From Aquificaceae bacterium (GTDB lineage Bacteria; Aquificota; Aquificia; Aquificales; Aquificaceae), in NCBI GenBank assembly GCA_027014185.1, contig JALWEK010000147.1, forward strand, positions 1 through 30,434: a stretch of DNA of 30,434 bases. The letters are read 5' to 3'. Position numbers and translations under genes: made by a program. Of the stretch, positions 21,606 to 29,600 are shown one piece after another. Positions within the stretch are counted from its first letter, which is position 1. Each line of letters opens with the position of its first letter. The notes beneath the pieces were generated by a model, which saw only the letters and a list, made by a program, of their open reading frames with translations, searched no databases and was not told the DNA's origin.

Positions 21606-24462
21606 GGGGAAGCCAGTTCTTTACGTGTTTATCCTTCTTGCGGCCCTTGGCTTCAACTTCGTACATCTCAACCTGTTCCTAGACAGCCTTCCTATTACTT
21701 TCGGTGGTTTTTTCCTGTACGTAATCCTGGAGCTCTTCGGGTTCAGATACGCCTTACCTGCGGCGCTGGTGCTTTCTCTCCAGACAGGCCTATTCTACTC
21801 GGATCCCTTCTGGGCCGTGTTCTTACTCTTGGAGTTCCTCTTCGTGGCTGCGCTAAGGGTGAGGTTTGGCTTCAATTTGGTGATTTCCATGCTTATATTC
21901 TGGACCCTTCTGGGCATTCCTTCCTACTTCCTTATCCTGAACCAGATACTTGGAATAGAGCCTCTCGTAGCCCTCACCCTACCCCTCAAGAATGCGGTAA
22001 ACGGCCTGGTGAACGCCACCCTAGCAGATCTGGTCGCCATAATATACAGCTTCTACACTAAGGAGGGGAGGAAGGTAAGCTACAGACAGGTTATCTCCCT
22101 ATCCCTTCTCGTCATGGCCACCATACCCCTCCTGATCCTAGCGGTTTACCAAGCCAAGCAGGAAGAGAAGGAAATGGTCCACAGCGTGAAGGAGGATCTG
22201 GAGCTGATAACGGAGAACGTTAAGGACAACCTAACCTACTGGCTCGACACCCATCTAAACGCTGTAAGGGAGCTCGCCACCAGGCTCGTAATATGGGGGA
22301 AGAAGAACAGGGAACAGCTCCAGAAGGAAACGGAGGCCATAAGGAGGGCGTTCCAAGACCTGCACGCCTGCTACATAGCGGACGAAAACGCCACGACCCT
22401 GACCTTCTATCCCGAGGTAAATCCGAAGGGAAGGTACATGATAGGGATAAACTTCAGCTACAGGCCTTACTACAAGAGAATGAAGAAGACACTAAAGCAC
22501 ACCTTTACTGAGGTGTTCGTTGCCAAGTTCGCTCTGAAGCCCGTTGTAGGCATAGCAGTTCCCGCTGTGAAGGGGGGTAAGTTCATAGGCTACGCTTACT
22601 GCGGTCTGCGTCTTGAGCACGTTAGCGAGATCGTTAAAGAGGCCTCTCTGAAGGAGGGGGTCTTCGTAACCATAGTCGATTCTAAGGGCAGGGTTATAGT
22701 TTCAGGCTTTAAAGATCTAAAACCCTTGAGCGAGTTCAAGGTGAGCGAGATAGAGATCACAGAGCACGGGATACCTATCGTTCACAGGGGAAGGGACGAA
22801 CACCTCATCGGCGTTGGGAAGTATCTCCACTCTTACTTCTACAGAGAGGAGAGGATGAGGGAGGATATCGGCTGGAGAGTGGCCACCTTCGTGTCCGTCC
22901 GGCCGTATATGGACTCCCTCTTCGGAGAACTTTCAGGAATCTTCTTCCTGATAATATTCCTCTCGGCTCTATCCTTCCTAGTGGCGAAGATCCTAGGGGG
23001 CTTTATCTCAGAACCTGTGGAGAGGCTGGCAAGGACCATCGATTCACTGACCAGAACCATAGAGAGGGGGCCCAAGGTGGTCCTACTCAAGACGAACCTC
23101 CTGGAGATAAGTCTCCTCTCCGAATCCTTTGGGGAGCTCGCCAAAAAGCTCTCCTCGTATATGGAAGAGCTGAAGAGGCTCGCCTACTACGACCCTCTGA
23201 CGGGGCTTCCGAACAGAACGCTCCTCAGGGACAGGATAGAGGGCGCCATGGCGAGGGCCCACAGGAACAGGACGAAGGTGGCGGTCCTCTTCATAGACCT
23301 TGACTACTTCAAGACCGTGAACGACACCCTCGGACACGAAGCAGGAGACAGGATACTGGTGCAGGTGGCGAACAGGCTCAGCTCGGCCTTTAGGGAGGTT
23401 GATACGGTGGCCAGGTTCGGGGGAGACGAGTTCGTAGCCGTGATAACAGATGTGAAAGATATAGGCTCTATAGTGGCCGTGGCGGAAAAGGTTCTCAAGC
23501 TCTTCGACACACCCTTCGACGCAGACGGCGAGGACGTGTATCTTTCCGCCTCTATAGGTATAGCCCTCTATCCTGACAACGGGGACGATCCGAGCACCCT
23601 TATAAAGAACGCGGATATGGCCATGTACAAAGCCAAGGAGGAGGGTAAGAACAACTTCGCCTTCTTCAGCGAGGAGATGAACAGGAAGGCGGAGGAGATC
23701 CTGACGTTAAAGACGAAGCTCCACAGGGCCCTAGAGAGAAAGGAGTTCGTACTCTACTACCAGCCCATCTACAGGGCATCCACGGGCGAGCTCGTAGGTC
23801 TGGAGGCTCTACTGAGATGGAACGACCCCCAGACGGGCCTAGTTCAACCCCACAAGTTCATTCCCCTCCTTGAGGAGCTCGGTTTCATAAAGGAGGTAGG
23901 TAACTGGGTTATGGAAAAGGCCTTCTCCAAATCGAAAGAGTGGGAGAAATATGGGGTGTACGTGAGCGTAAACGTGTCTCCAAAGCAGTTTATAGACAGG
24001 CGTTTTGTGGACAGGGTGAGAGAGGTGCTCAAGGGAACGGAGGCGAACCCCTTCAGCTTAGTTCTCGAGATAACGGAGACCTCCCTGATGTACGATCCAG
24101 AGGAGTCCGCAAAGAGGCTAAGGAAGCTGAAGACCCTAGGCTTTAGGTTGGCCGTGGACGACTTCGGAACGGGTTACTCCTCCCTGGCTTACCTCAAGAG
24201 GTTACCGATAGACATAATAAAGATAGACATGACCTTCACCCAGAACGTAAATCGGAGCAAGGTGGACAGGGCCATAGTCTCCTCGATAATAATGCTCGCG
24301 AACTCGCTCGGTTTAGAAACCCTGGCGGAAGGAGTGGAAACGAAGGGACAGCTTGAGGCCATGAAGGAGATGGGGTGCGATCTGGTTCAGGGTTTCTACC
24401 TGGGCAGGCCCGTGCCGGAGGAGGAGGCGGAGCAGCTAATAAGGAAAGAAAAGGGATTATAA
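21583..24462 (+). CDS. Membrane sensor diguanylate cyclase / phosphodiesterase (GGDEF-EAL)
   Basis: A 959-residue multidomain protein. Residues about 12-200 form six or seven membrane helices (MASE-like). About 205-440 is a periplasmic-type dCache/PAS sensor (HACYIADENATTLTFYPEVN, SYRPYYKRMKKTL), followed by another helix (about 446-468) and a HAMP-like linker to about 535. The GGDEF domain (about 535-700) has GGDEF at 613-617 and an I-site REVD five residues before it, so it should make c-di-GMP and feel product inhibition. The EAL domain (about 710-955) has EAL at 741-743, LEITETSLM, DDFGTGYSS and GVET, so it looks catalytically intact too. Which activity dominates cannot be told. It overlaps mnmA by 23 bp. 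The start could also be the GTG at 21595. Confidence 0.93.
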   Translation: MERAVRGKGKPVLYVFILLAALGFNFVHLNLFLDSLPITFGGFFLYVILELFGFRYALPAALVLSLQTGLFYSDPFWAVFLLLEFLFVAALRVRFGFNLVISMLIFWTLLGIPSYFLILNQILGIEPLVALTLPLKNAVNGLVNATLADLVAIIYSFYTKEGRKVSYRQVISLSLLVMATIPLLILAVYQAKQEEKEMVHSVKEDLELITENVKDNLTYWLDTHLNAVRELATRLVIWGKKNREQLQKETEAIRRAFQDLHACYIADENATTLTFYPEVNPKGRYMIGINFSYRPYYKRMKKTLKHTFTEVFVAKFALKPVVGIAVPAVKGGKFIGYAYCGLRLEHVSEIVKEASLKEGVFVTIVDSKGRVIVSGFKDLKPLSEFKVSEIEITEHGIPIVHRGRDEHLIGVGKYLHSYFYREERMREDIGWRVATFVSVRPYMDSLFGELSGIFFLIIFLSALSFLVAKILGGFISEPVERLARTIDSLTRTIERGPKVVLLKTNLLEISLLSESFGELAKKLSSYMEELKRLAYYDPLTGLPNRTLLRDRIEGAMARAHRNRTKVAVLFIDLDYFKTVNDTLGHEAGDRILVQVANRLSSAFREVDTVARFGGDEFVAVITDVKDIGSIVAVAEKVLKLFDTPFDADGEDVYLSASIGIALYPDNGDDPSTLIKNADMAMYKAKEEGKNNFAFFSEEMNRKAEEILTLKTKLHRALERKEFVLYYQPIYRASTGELVGLEALLRWNDPQTGLVQPHKFIPLLEELGFIKEVGNWVMEKAFSKSKEWEKYGVYVSVNVSPKQFIDRRFVDRVREVLKGTEANPFSLVLEITETSLMYDPEESAKRLRKLKTLGFRLAVDDFGTGYSSLAYLKRLPIDIIKIDMTFTQNVNRSKVDRAIVSSIIMLANSLGLETLAEGVETKGQLEAMKEMGCDLVQGFYLGRPVPEEEAEQLIRKEKGL

Positions 24463-24463
24463 T
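24458..24463 (+). promoter_or_regulatory. Candidate -10 box (TATAAT) for tRNA-Leu
   Basis: A perfect TATAAT overlaps the GGDEF-EAL stop (24460-24462) and ends 10 bases before the tRNA, giving a tRNA leader of only a few bases. The -35 region is weak. Confidence 0.5.
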
Positions 24464-24473
24464 ATTCCTTTTA

Positions 24474-24557
24474 GCGGGTGTGGCGGAACTGGCAGACGCG
24501 CCGGACTTAGGATCCGGTGCCCGTAAGGGCGTGAGGGTTCGACTCCCTCCACCCGCA
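24474..24557 (+). tRNA. tRNA-Leu, anticodon TAG
   Basis: An 84-base class II tRNA with a 7-bp acceptor stem (GCGGGTG paired with CACCCGC), discriminator A at 24557, and a D-arm in TGGCGGAACTGGCAGACG. The anticodon stem CCGGA/TCCGG encloses the loop CTTAGGA (anticodon TAG at 24508-24510, reading CUA and probably other CUN). It has the long variable arm TGCCCGTAAGGGCGT and the T-arm GAGGGTTCGACTCCCTC. The 3' CCA is not encoded. It lies between the GGDEF-EAL gene and tig, and tig follows so closely that the two may share a transcript from which the tRNA is cut out. Confidence 0.97.
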
Positions 24558-24577
24558 TGAGCTTAAGGAGGAATTGG

Positions 24578-25912
24578 ATGAAGGTAAAGACCGAAGAGAG
24601 GGAAGGTCTGTTCAAGGCCCTGACCGTAGAGATAGAGGGAAGTCCGGTTGAAGAGGCCCTAAACGAGGTTTACAAATACCTCCAGGAGAACGTGGAGATA
24701 CAGGGCTTCAGAAAGGGAACTGCCCCACTGTGGCTTATCAGGGCCAAGTACAAGGACTACATAGAGGAGGAGGTTGGAAAGAAGGTAGCGAACAAGACCC
24801 TCCAGGAAGCTATAGAGGAGAGCAAGCTCACACCTGTTGCGGATGTTTACCTCGAGAAGGTAGAACTCGAGGAGAAGACCCCGAAGGTAACCTACACTGT
24901 CAGCTTCGAAACACCCCCCGAATTTGAGCTGAAGGATGTGGAGGAGCTCGAGGTAGAGGTACCGAAGCTGGAGTTCAACGAGGGGCTCGTTCAGAAGAGG
25001 ATAGAGCAACTCAAAGAGGAGCACGCAGTCTGGGAGCCGGTAGAGGACAGACCGATAAAGGAGGGGGATCTAGTAAGCATAGAGTACGAGGTTCAGGAGA
25101 TAAAGGAAGGAGAGGAGGGAGAGAAGGTAACCGGAGAGACATCCGGGATAGTAGGGCAGAAGATGTTCAGGGAAGAGCTCGAGCAGGCACTTATCGGGAA
25201 AAAGCCAGAGGAAGAGGTGGAGCTCAAAGACCTGCCCCTGTACGATCAGGAGGGTAAGGAGATAGGTAGGGCAAACATAAAGGTAAAGATAAAGGAGGTT
25301 AAGGAAAAGGTCCTTCCAGAGGAAGGGGACGACTTTGCCAAGGAGCTCGGATACGAGAACTGGGAGGAAGCGAAGAAGAAGATCGAAGAGGAGGTCAGGG
25401 GAGAGTTCGAAAGGACAAAGACGGCCCTTGTGGAGGAAGCGGTTGCCGACAAGTTGGTGAGCATCCACGAGATAGAGGTTCCCAAGACCCTCCTGAACAG
25501 GGAGCTCTCCTTCCTCATAGAGAACAGGGTGCGCCAGCTCCAGCAGTTCGGCATAGACACAAGATACCTAGACTACAGATCGATGGCTCAGGAGTTTCTC
25601 CCGCAGGCTGAGGCAAACATAAAGCTCAGATACATCCTGGACAAGTACGCAGAGGAGAAGGGCATAGAGGTTACGGAGGAAGACATAGAGGAGCAGTTCG
25701 AAGAGCTCGCCAGGCAGATGGGAACTACGAAGGAGGAGGTCAAGGAGTACTTCGAAAGGGAGAACCTCATGGAGGTGGTGAGGTCTGATGCGAAAAGGAA
25801 GAAGGCCCTGAAAAACATAATCTCCAAGCTAAAGATAAAGGAGGTTGAAAAGCAAGAAGATCAAAAGGAAGAACAGCCAAAGGAAGAAGTTAAAGAAGGA
25901 GGAGAAGGATGA
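24578..25912 (+). CDS. tig: Trigger factor (ribosome-associated chaperone, peptidyl-prolyl isomerase)
   Basis: A 444-residue trigger factor. The ribosome-binding domain has the GFRKGTAP signature (43-50; family GFRxGKxP). The FKBP-type isomerase domain lies about 155-240 ([10 protein letters not shown] ... [19 protein letters not shown]), and the helical C-terminal chaperone domain about 245-410. It ends in a Lys/Glu-rich tail (from about 415) with many acidic residues. ATG 24578 is chosen because AAGGAGG (24565-24571) precedes it; an in-frame ATG at 24557 overlaps the last base of tRNA-Leu. It heads the common tig-clpP-clpX operon and ends in ATGA with clpP. Confidence 0.95.
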   Translation: MKVKTEEREGLFKALTVEIEGSPVEEALNEVYKYLQENVEIQGFRKGTAPLWLIRAKYKDYIEEEVGKKVANKTLQEAIEESKLTPVADVYLEKVELEEKTPKVTYTVSFETPPEFELKDVEELEVEVPKLEFNEGLVQKRIEQLKEEHAVWEPVEDRPIKEGDLVSIEYEVQEIKEGEEGEKVTGETSGIVGQKMFREELEQALIGKKPEEEVELKDLPLYDQEGKEIGRANIKVKIKEVKEKVLPEEGDDFAKELGYENWEEAKKKIEEEVRGEFERTKTALVEEAVADKLVSIHEIEVPKTLLNRELSFLIENRVRQLQQFGIDTRYLDYRSMAQEFLPQAEANIKLRYILDKYAEEKGIEVTEEDIEEQFEELARQMGTTKEEVKEYFERENLMEVVRSDAKRKKALKNIISKLKIKEVEKQEDQKEEQPKEEVKEGGEG

Positions 25913-26508
25913 AGGACATGCTTAACCAGCTCGTTCCCATAGTAATAGAGCAGACGCCAAGAGGTGAGAGGGCCTTCGATATATACTCGAGGCTCCTCCA
26001 GGACAGGATAGTCCTCCTGGGGTTCCCCATAGACGACCACGTGGCGAACCTCATAGTGGCCCAGCTCCTCTTTTTAGAGTCTCAGGACCCTGAGAAAGAC
26101 ATATACCTCTACATCAACTCACCAGGAGGCTCGGTGACGGCAGGTATGGCCATATACGATACGATGCAGTACATAAAGCCGGACGTTGTGACCATATGCA
26201 TAGGACAGGCTGCCTCGATGGGAGCGGTCCTGCTTGCGGCCGGAACTAAGGGTAAGAGGTACGCCCTGCCCCACTCGAGGATAATGATCCACCAGCCCAT
26301 AGGTGGAATTCAGGGCCAGGCGACCGATATTATCATTCACGCGGAGGAGATAAAGAGGATAAAGCAGATGTTGAACGAGATACTCTCCAAGCACACCGGC
26401 CAGCCCATAGAGAAGATAGAGAAGGACGTTGAGAGGGACTACTTCATGTCTGCCGAGGAGGCGAGGGATTACGGGGTCATAGACAAGGTCATTGAAAAGA
26501 GAGAGTAA
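25909..26508 (+). CDS. clpP: ATP-dependent Clp protease proteolytic subunit
   Basis: A 199-residue ClpP serine protease that forms the barrel chamber fed by ClpX or ClpA/C. The catalytic triad is Ser103 ([14 protein letters not shown]), His128 ([10 protein letters not shown]) and Asp177 (VERDYFMS); the spacings match E. coli ClpP (97, 122, 171). The N-terminus lacks a long propeptide. It overlaps tig by 4 bp (ATGA), and clpX follows 27 bp after its stop. Confidence 0.98.
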   Translation: MKDMLNQLVPIVIEQTPRGERAFDIYSRLLQDRIVLLGFPIDDHVANLIVAQLLFLESQDPEKDIYLYINSPGGSVTAGMAIYDTMQYIKPDVVTICIGQAASMGAVLLAAGTKGKRYALPHSRIMIHQPIGGIQGQATDIIIHAEEIKRIKQMLNEILSKHTGQPIEKIEKDVERDYFMSAEEARDYGVIDKVIEKRE

Positions 26509-26535
26509 CTCAGTAAATTGTGAGGGATGAAGAGT

Positions 26536-27768
26536 ATGAGAAATCAAAAGCAGAGGTGCTCTTTCTGTGGCAAGCCGCAGGAAGAGGCCGTGATCCTGAT
26601 AGCCGGTCCCTCAAACACCTTCATCTGCGACGAGTGTGTAGAGAAGTGCCATCATATAGTTAAGGAGCAGAGGGTAGAGACGTACGAGCTCAATCTGGAC
26701 GACCTCCCCACTCCGGAGAGGATAAAGAAGGTCCTCGATGAGTACGTGATAGGGCAGGAGAGGGCGAAGAAGGTCCTCTCGGTTGCAGTTTACAACCACT
26801 ACAAGAGGATAAAGGCCAAGGAGTCCGGGATAGACCTGGGCGGTGTGGAGGTTGAAAAGAGCAACATCCTCCTCATAGGTCCGACCGGATCGGGAAAGAC
26901 CCTCCTTGCGAAGACCCTGGCCAAGATCCTGAACGTTCCCTTCGCCATAGCCGACGCCACCTCCCTTACGGAGGCTGGCTACGTGGGAGAGGATGTTGAG
27001 AACGTCCTCACCAGGCTTCTGCAGAACTGCGGGTACGACGTGGACGCGGCCCAGAAGGGGATAGTTTATATAGACGAGATAGACAAGATAGCTAAGAAAT
27101 CGGGCATAAACCCCTCCATCACGAGGGACGTCTCCGGTGAGGGGGTCCAGCAGGCGCTTCTGAAGATAATAGAAGGTACGATAGCGAACGTCCCCCCTCA
27201 GGGAGGCAGGAAGCACCCTCACCAGGAGTTCATCCAGATAGATACCACGGACATACTCTTCATATGCGGCGGGGCCTTCGTCGGTTTAGAGGAGATAATA
27301 AAGCACAGGCTAGGCAAGTCCGTAATGGGGTTCGAATCCTCCATAAAGAAATCCATAGACGAGGAGAATGTCCTCGCCTTCGTGGAACCGGACGATCTGA
27401 TAAAGTTCGGCCTTATACCTGAGTTCATAGGAAGGCTCCCCGTAATAGCTACCCTGGACGAGCTCGGTGAAGAGGATCTTGTAAGGATACTCGTAGAGCC
27501 TAAGAACGCCCTCGTGAAACAGTTCAAGAAGCTCCTCGAACTGGACGGTGTGGAGCTGGAGTTCACCGAGGAGGCCCTCAGGGAGATAGCTAGGGAGGCT
27601 ATAAGGAGGAAGACTGGGGCAAGAGGCCTGAGAGCGATAATGGAAGAGATAATGACCGACATTATGTTCGAGATACCCTCCCTTGGGAACGTCAAGAAGG
27701 TTATAGTGGACAGGGAAACTGTTACCAACAAGCAGAAACCTAAGCTCATCTACGAGAAAGCCGTTTGA
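26536..27768 (+). CDS. clpX: ATP-dependent Clp protease ATP-binding subunit ClpX
   Basis: A 410-residue AAA+ unfoldase partner of ClpP. The zinc-binding domain has Cys8, Cys11, Cys31 and Cys34 (CSFC ... CDEC). The Walker A is GPTGSGKT (115-122), the pore loop GYVG (148-151), and the Walker B ends YIDEID (178-183). The RKH loop (GRKHPHQEF), an IGF-type ClpP-binding loop variant (VMGFES), and sensor 2 ([10 protein letters not shown]) are present, so it looks fully functional. The ATG at 26536 is preferred because GAGGG lies nine bases before it; an ATG at 26527 would add three residues and sits seven bases after a TAAATT box. Confidence 0.97.
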   Translation: MRNQKQRCSFCGKPQEEAVILIAGPSNTFICDECVEKCHHIVKEQRVETYELNLDDLPTPERIKKVLDEYVIGQERAKKVLSVAVYNHYKRIKAKESGIDLGGVEVEKSNILLIGPTGSGKTLLAKTLAKILNVPFAIADATSLTEAGYVGEDVENVLTRLLQNCGYDVDAAQKGIVYIDEIDKIAKKSGINPSITRDVSGEGVQQALLKIIEGTIANVPPQGGRKHPHQEFIQIDTTDILFICGGAFVGLEEIIKHRLGKSVMGFESSIKKSIDEENVLAFVEPDDLIKFGLIPEFIGRLPVIATLDELGEEDLVRILVEPKNALVKQFKKLLELDGVELEFTEEALREIAREAIRRKTGARGLRAIMEEIMTDIMFEIPSLGNVKKVIVDRETVTNKQKPKLIYEKAV

Positions 27769-27769
27769 G

Positions 27770-28888
27770 ATGGAACGTCCCAGGGTAAGGTTTCTGGACG
27801 TTCAGCCCTACGGAGATCAGTTCCTCCTGAGAGACCCTTACGGATTGTCTCCTCCGCTCGTGGTCTCACCCCAGCTGCTGCTTTTGATGTCCCTTATGGA
27901 CGGGAGGAGGAACGAGAGTGAGATAAAGGCGGAGTTCTTCAAAAGGACGGGAAACATTCTCAGCACCGAGGACTACAGGGAAGTACTGAGATTGCTCGAC
28001 GAGAACCTCCTTCTTCTGAACGAAAGGTTCGAAAGGGCACTTAAAGAGCTCAGAGAAAACATGCTGGCCTCTAAGGTACTCAAGCCATACCATGCGGGGG
28101 AAGCCTATCCCAGCGATCCCGAGGAGTTGAAAAGGTTCATAGACTCCAGCCTGGAGGCCTCCGATAATGACTCCCCCGTGGGCATCCTAGTTCCACACAT
28201 GGATATGAGGGTGGCTATAAAAACGTACGGGAAGGTGTACGGAAGGGTGGGCTGGAAGCCAGATACTGTTGTAGTGCTGGGCGTTTCCCATTACATACAC
28301 GAGACTCCCTTCTCAGTGTGTCCCCTGGATATAGAGACGCCCCTCGGCGTGCTTGAAACGGACAAGGAGGTGGTGGAAAAGCTGAGAGAGAGTTTTGAGC
28401 ACGATATTTTCCAGGACATCCTCTCTTACAGGATGGAGCACTCTATAGAGTTTCAGGCTGTGTTTGTAAAGCGTCTGTTCCCGAAGGCTAAGGTTGTACC
28501 TGCCATAGTCTCTTACGGGAACGAGGACTCCCTTAAGGAGATCTCTCAGAGGATAAGCCACGCCATAAAGGGCAGGGATGCCCTGATTATATCGAGCGTG
28601 GACATGAGCCACGTCGGAAAGAAGTTCGGGGACCCCTTCAGCTACAATCCCTCCTTCAGAGACAAGGAGTACATAAAGCTCTTGGAAAAACTGGAGAGCT
28701 CCTCCGCCTTTAAGCTCCTGGAGTCTGATAACAACAGGACGAGGATAGACGGCCAGTTCACCAACTACGTTTTTACGGAGGTCCTAAAGGAGCTTGGGGT
28801 CAAGGAGGGAAAGGAGATAGACTACGACGTATACAACGAGGAACCTACGGACTCTAAGGTCTCATACGCGGGGATGACCTTCTCCTGA
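27770..28888 (+). CDS. amrB: Memo-family protein (AmmeMemoRadiSam system protein B) with N-terminal extension
   Basis: A 372-residue protein. The Memo / class III dioxygenase-like domain covers about residues 105-372, with GILVPHMDMR (His143), VVLGVSHYIH (His174), EHSIEFQ (Glu223, His224) and SSVDMSH (His281). The metal-binding residues of the family are therefore present. The first about 95 residues (FLLRDPYGLSPP, LLMSLMDGRRNESEI, VLRLLDENLLLLNERF) form an extra domain whose pattern resembles PqqD-like or winged-helix folds. The family is linked by co-occurrence to a radical SAM enzyme and an AMMECR1 protein; neither is in the window. Function is not known. It follows clpX by one base and probably shares its transcript. 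Confidence 0.85.
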   Translation: MERPRVRFLDVQPYGDQFLLRDPYGLSPPLVVSPQLLLLMSLMDGRRNESEIKAEFFKRTGNILSTEDYREVLRLLDENLLLLNERFERALKELRENMLASKVLKPYHAGEAYPSDPEELKRFIDSSLEASDNDSPVGILVPHMDMRVAIKTYGKVYGRVGWKPDTVVVLGVSHYIHETPFSVCPLDIETPLGVLETDKEVVEKLRESFEHDIFQDILSYRMEHSIEFQAVFVKRLFPKAKVVPAIVSYGNEDSLKEISQRISHAIKGRDALIISSVDMSHVGKKFGDPFSYNPSFRDKEYIKLLEKLESSSAFKLLESDNNRTRIDGQFTNYVFTEVLKELGVKEGKEIDYDVYNEEPTDSKVSYAGMTFS

Positions 28889-28897
28889 TCTGGCTTT

Positions 28898-28903
28898 TAT
28901 AAT
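28898..28903 (+). promoter_or_regulatory. Candidate -10 box (TATAAT) for the SPOR-domain gene
   Basis: A perfect TATAAT ends 10 bases before the ATG at 28914; the bases between (ACTCTCGATA) have no Shine-Dalgarno. This is the clearest of the leaderless candidates. No strong -35 is seen. Confidence 0.45.
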
Positions 28904-28913
28904 ACTCTCGATA

Positions 28914-29600
28914 ATGGTTAAGATACTGATGCTTCTCTTTTTCCTGATCCAGGTGTCCTTCCCCTCAGAAGAGAAGTACTGTATCCAGGTTGCAACTTAC
29001 AGGAGCTTCGAGCTCGCCAAAACAGACTTCGAAAGGATAAAGGACTTTCCTGGAGCGAGGATAGAGCTGAGGGGTGATGTCTATCTTCTAAGGGTAGGAG
29101 CGGAGGAGAGATCCAGAGACCTGACCCTCATGCTAAGGAAGGTAAAGAGATTTTTCCCGGACGCTTTCATAAAGAAGTGTGAGATAGATACCTCGTATAT
29201 AGTGTATCCAGAGCCTAGAGATACTGAAGTAACCGAAGAGGCATCGGTTAGGGAATCAGAGTTGAAGGAAAACATAGAGGAGCTCAGAAAAGAGGTAAGG
29301 ATGCTCAGAATGGAGATAGCTTCCGCTAAGGCAGAGAGTAAGGACTCCCAAGATTTTGAAAAGTTCCTCTTTAGCGTGGGGATATTCTTAGGAGGCATGT
29401 TCTTATTTACCTGGTTTTTGATAATCCTGGTGTACAGAAGGATAGGAAGTGTGAGCCTACACGAAGCTAAGCTGGTGAACGATCTTCTCAGTCTTATAAA
29501 GGTCCTAAGCCATCTTGGAAAAGGGCACATCGTAAAGATGGAGAGGGGAAAGATAATGGTTTACGACAAGGAGAAAGATAGGTGGAAAGAGGTGGAGTGA
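28914..29600 (+). CDS. SPOR-like domain membrane protein with coiled coil
   Basis: A 228-residue protein. A hydrophobic N-terminus (about 1-16, MVKILMLLFFLIQVSF) acts as signal peptide or anchor. A SPOR-like domain follows (about 21-92: CIQVATYRSFELAKTDF and VYLLRVGAEERSRD), then a Lys/Glu coiled coil (about 115-142), a membrane helix (about 149-173, VGIFLGGMFLFTWFLIILVY), and a basic C-terminal tail of about 50 residues. SPOR domains bind denuded septal peptidoglycan, so the N-terminal half should be periplasmic and the tail cytoplasmic; this is the reverse of the usual SPOR at the C-terminus. The domain call rests on pattern only. It overlaps thyX by one base (TGATG). Confidence 0.65.
   Translation: MVKILMLLFFLIQVSFPSEEKYCIQVATYRSFELAKTDFERIKDFPGARIELRGDVYLLRVGAEERSRDLTLMLRKVKRFFPDAFIKKCEIDTSYIVYPEPRDTEVTEEASVRESELKENIEELRKEVRMLRMEIASAKAESKDSQDFEKFLFSVGIFLGGMFLFTWFLIILVYRRIGSVSLHEAKLVNDLLSLIKVLSHLGKGHIVKMERGKIMVYDKEKDRWKEVE

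Noticed and set aside
24557..24577. Longer trigger factor starting at ATG 24557
   Set aside because: This start overlaps the tRNA-Leu discriminator base, and AAGGAGG is ideally placed for ATG 24578.
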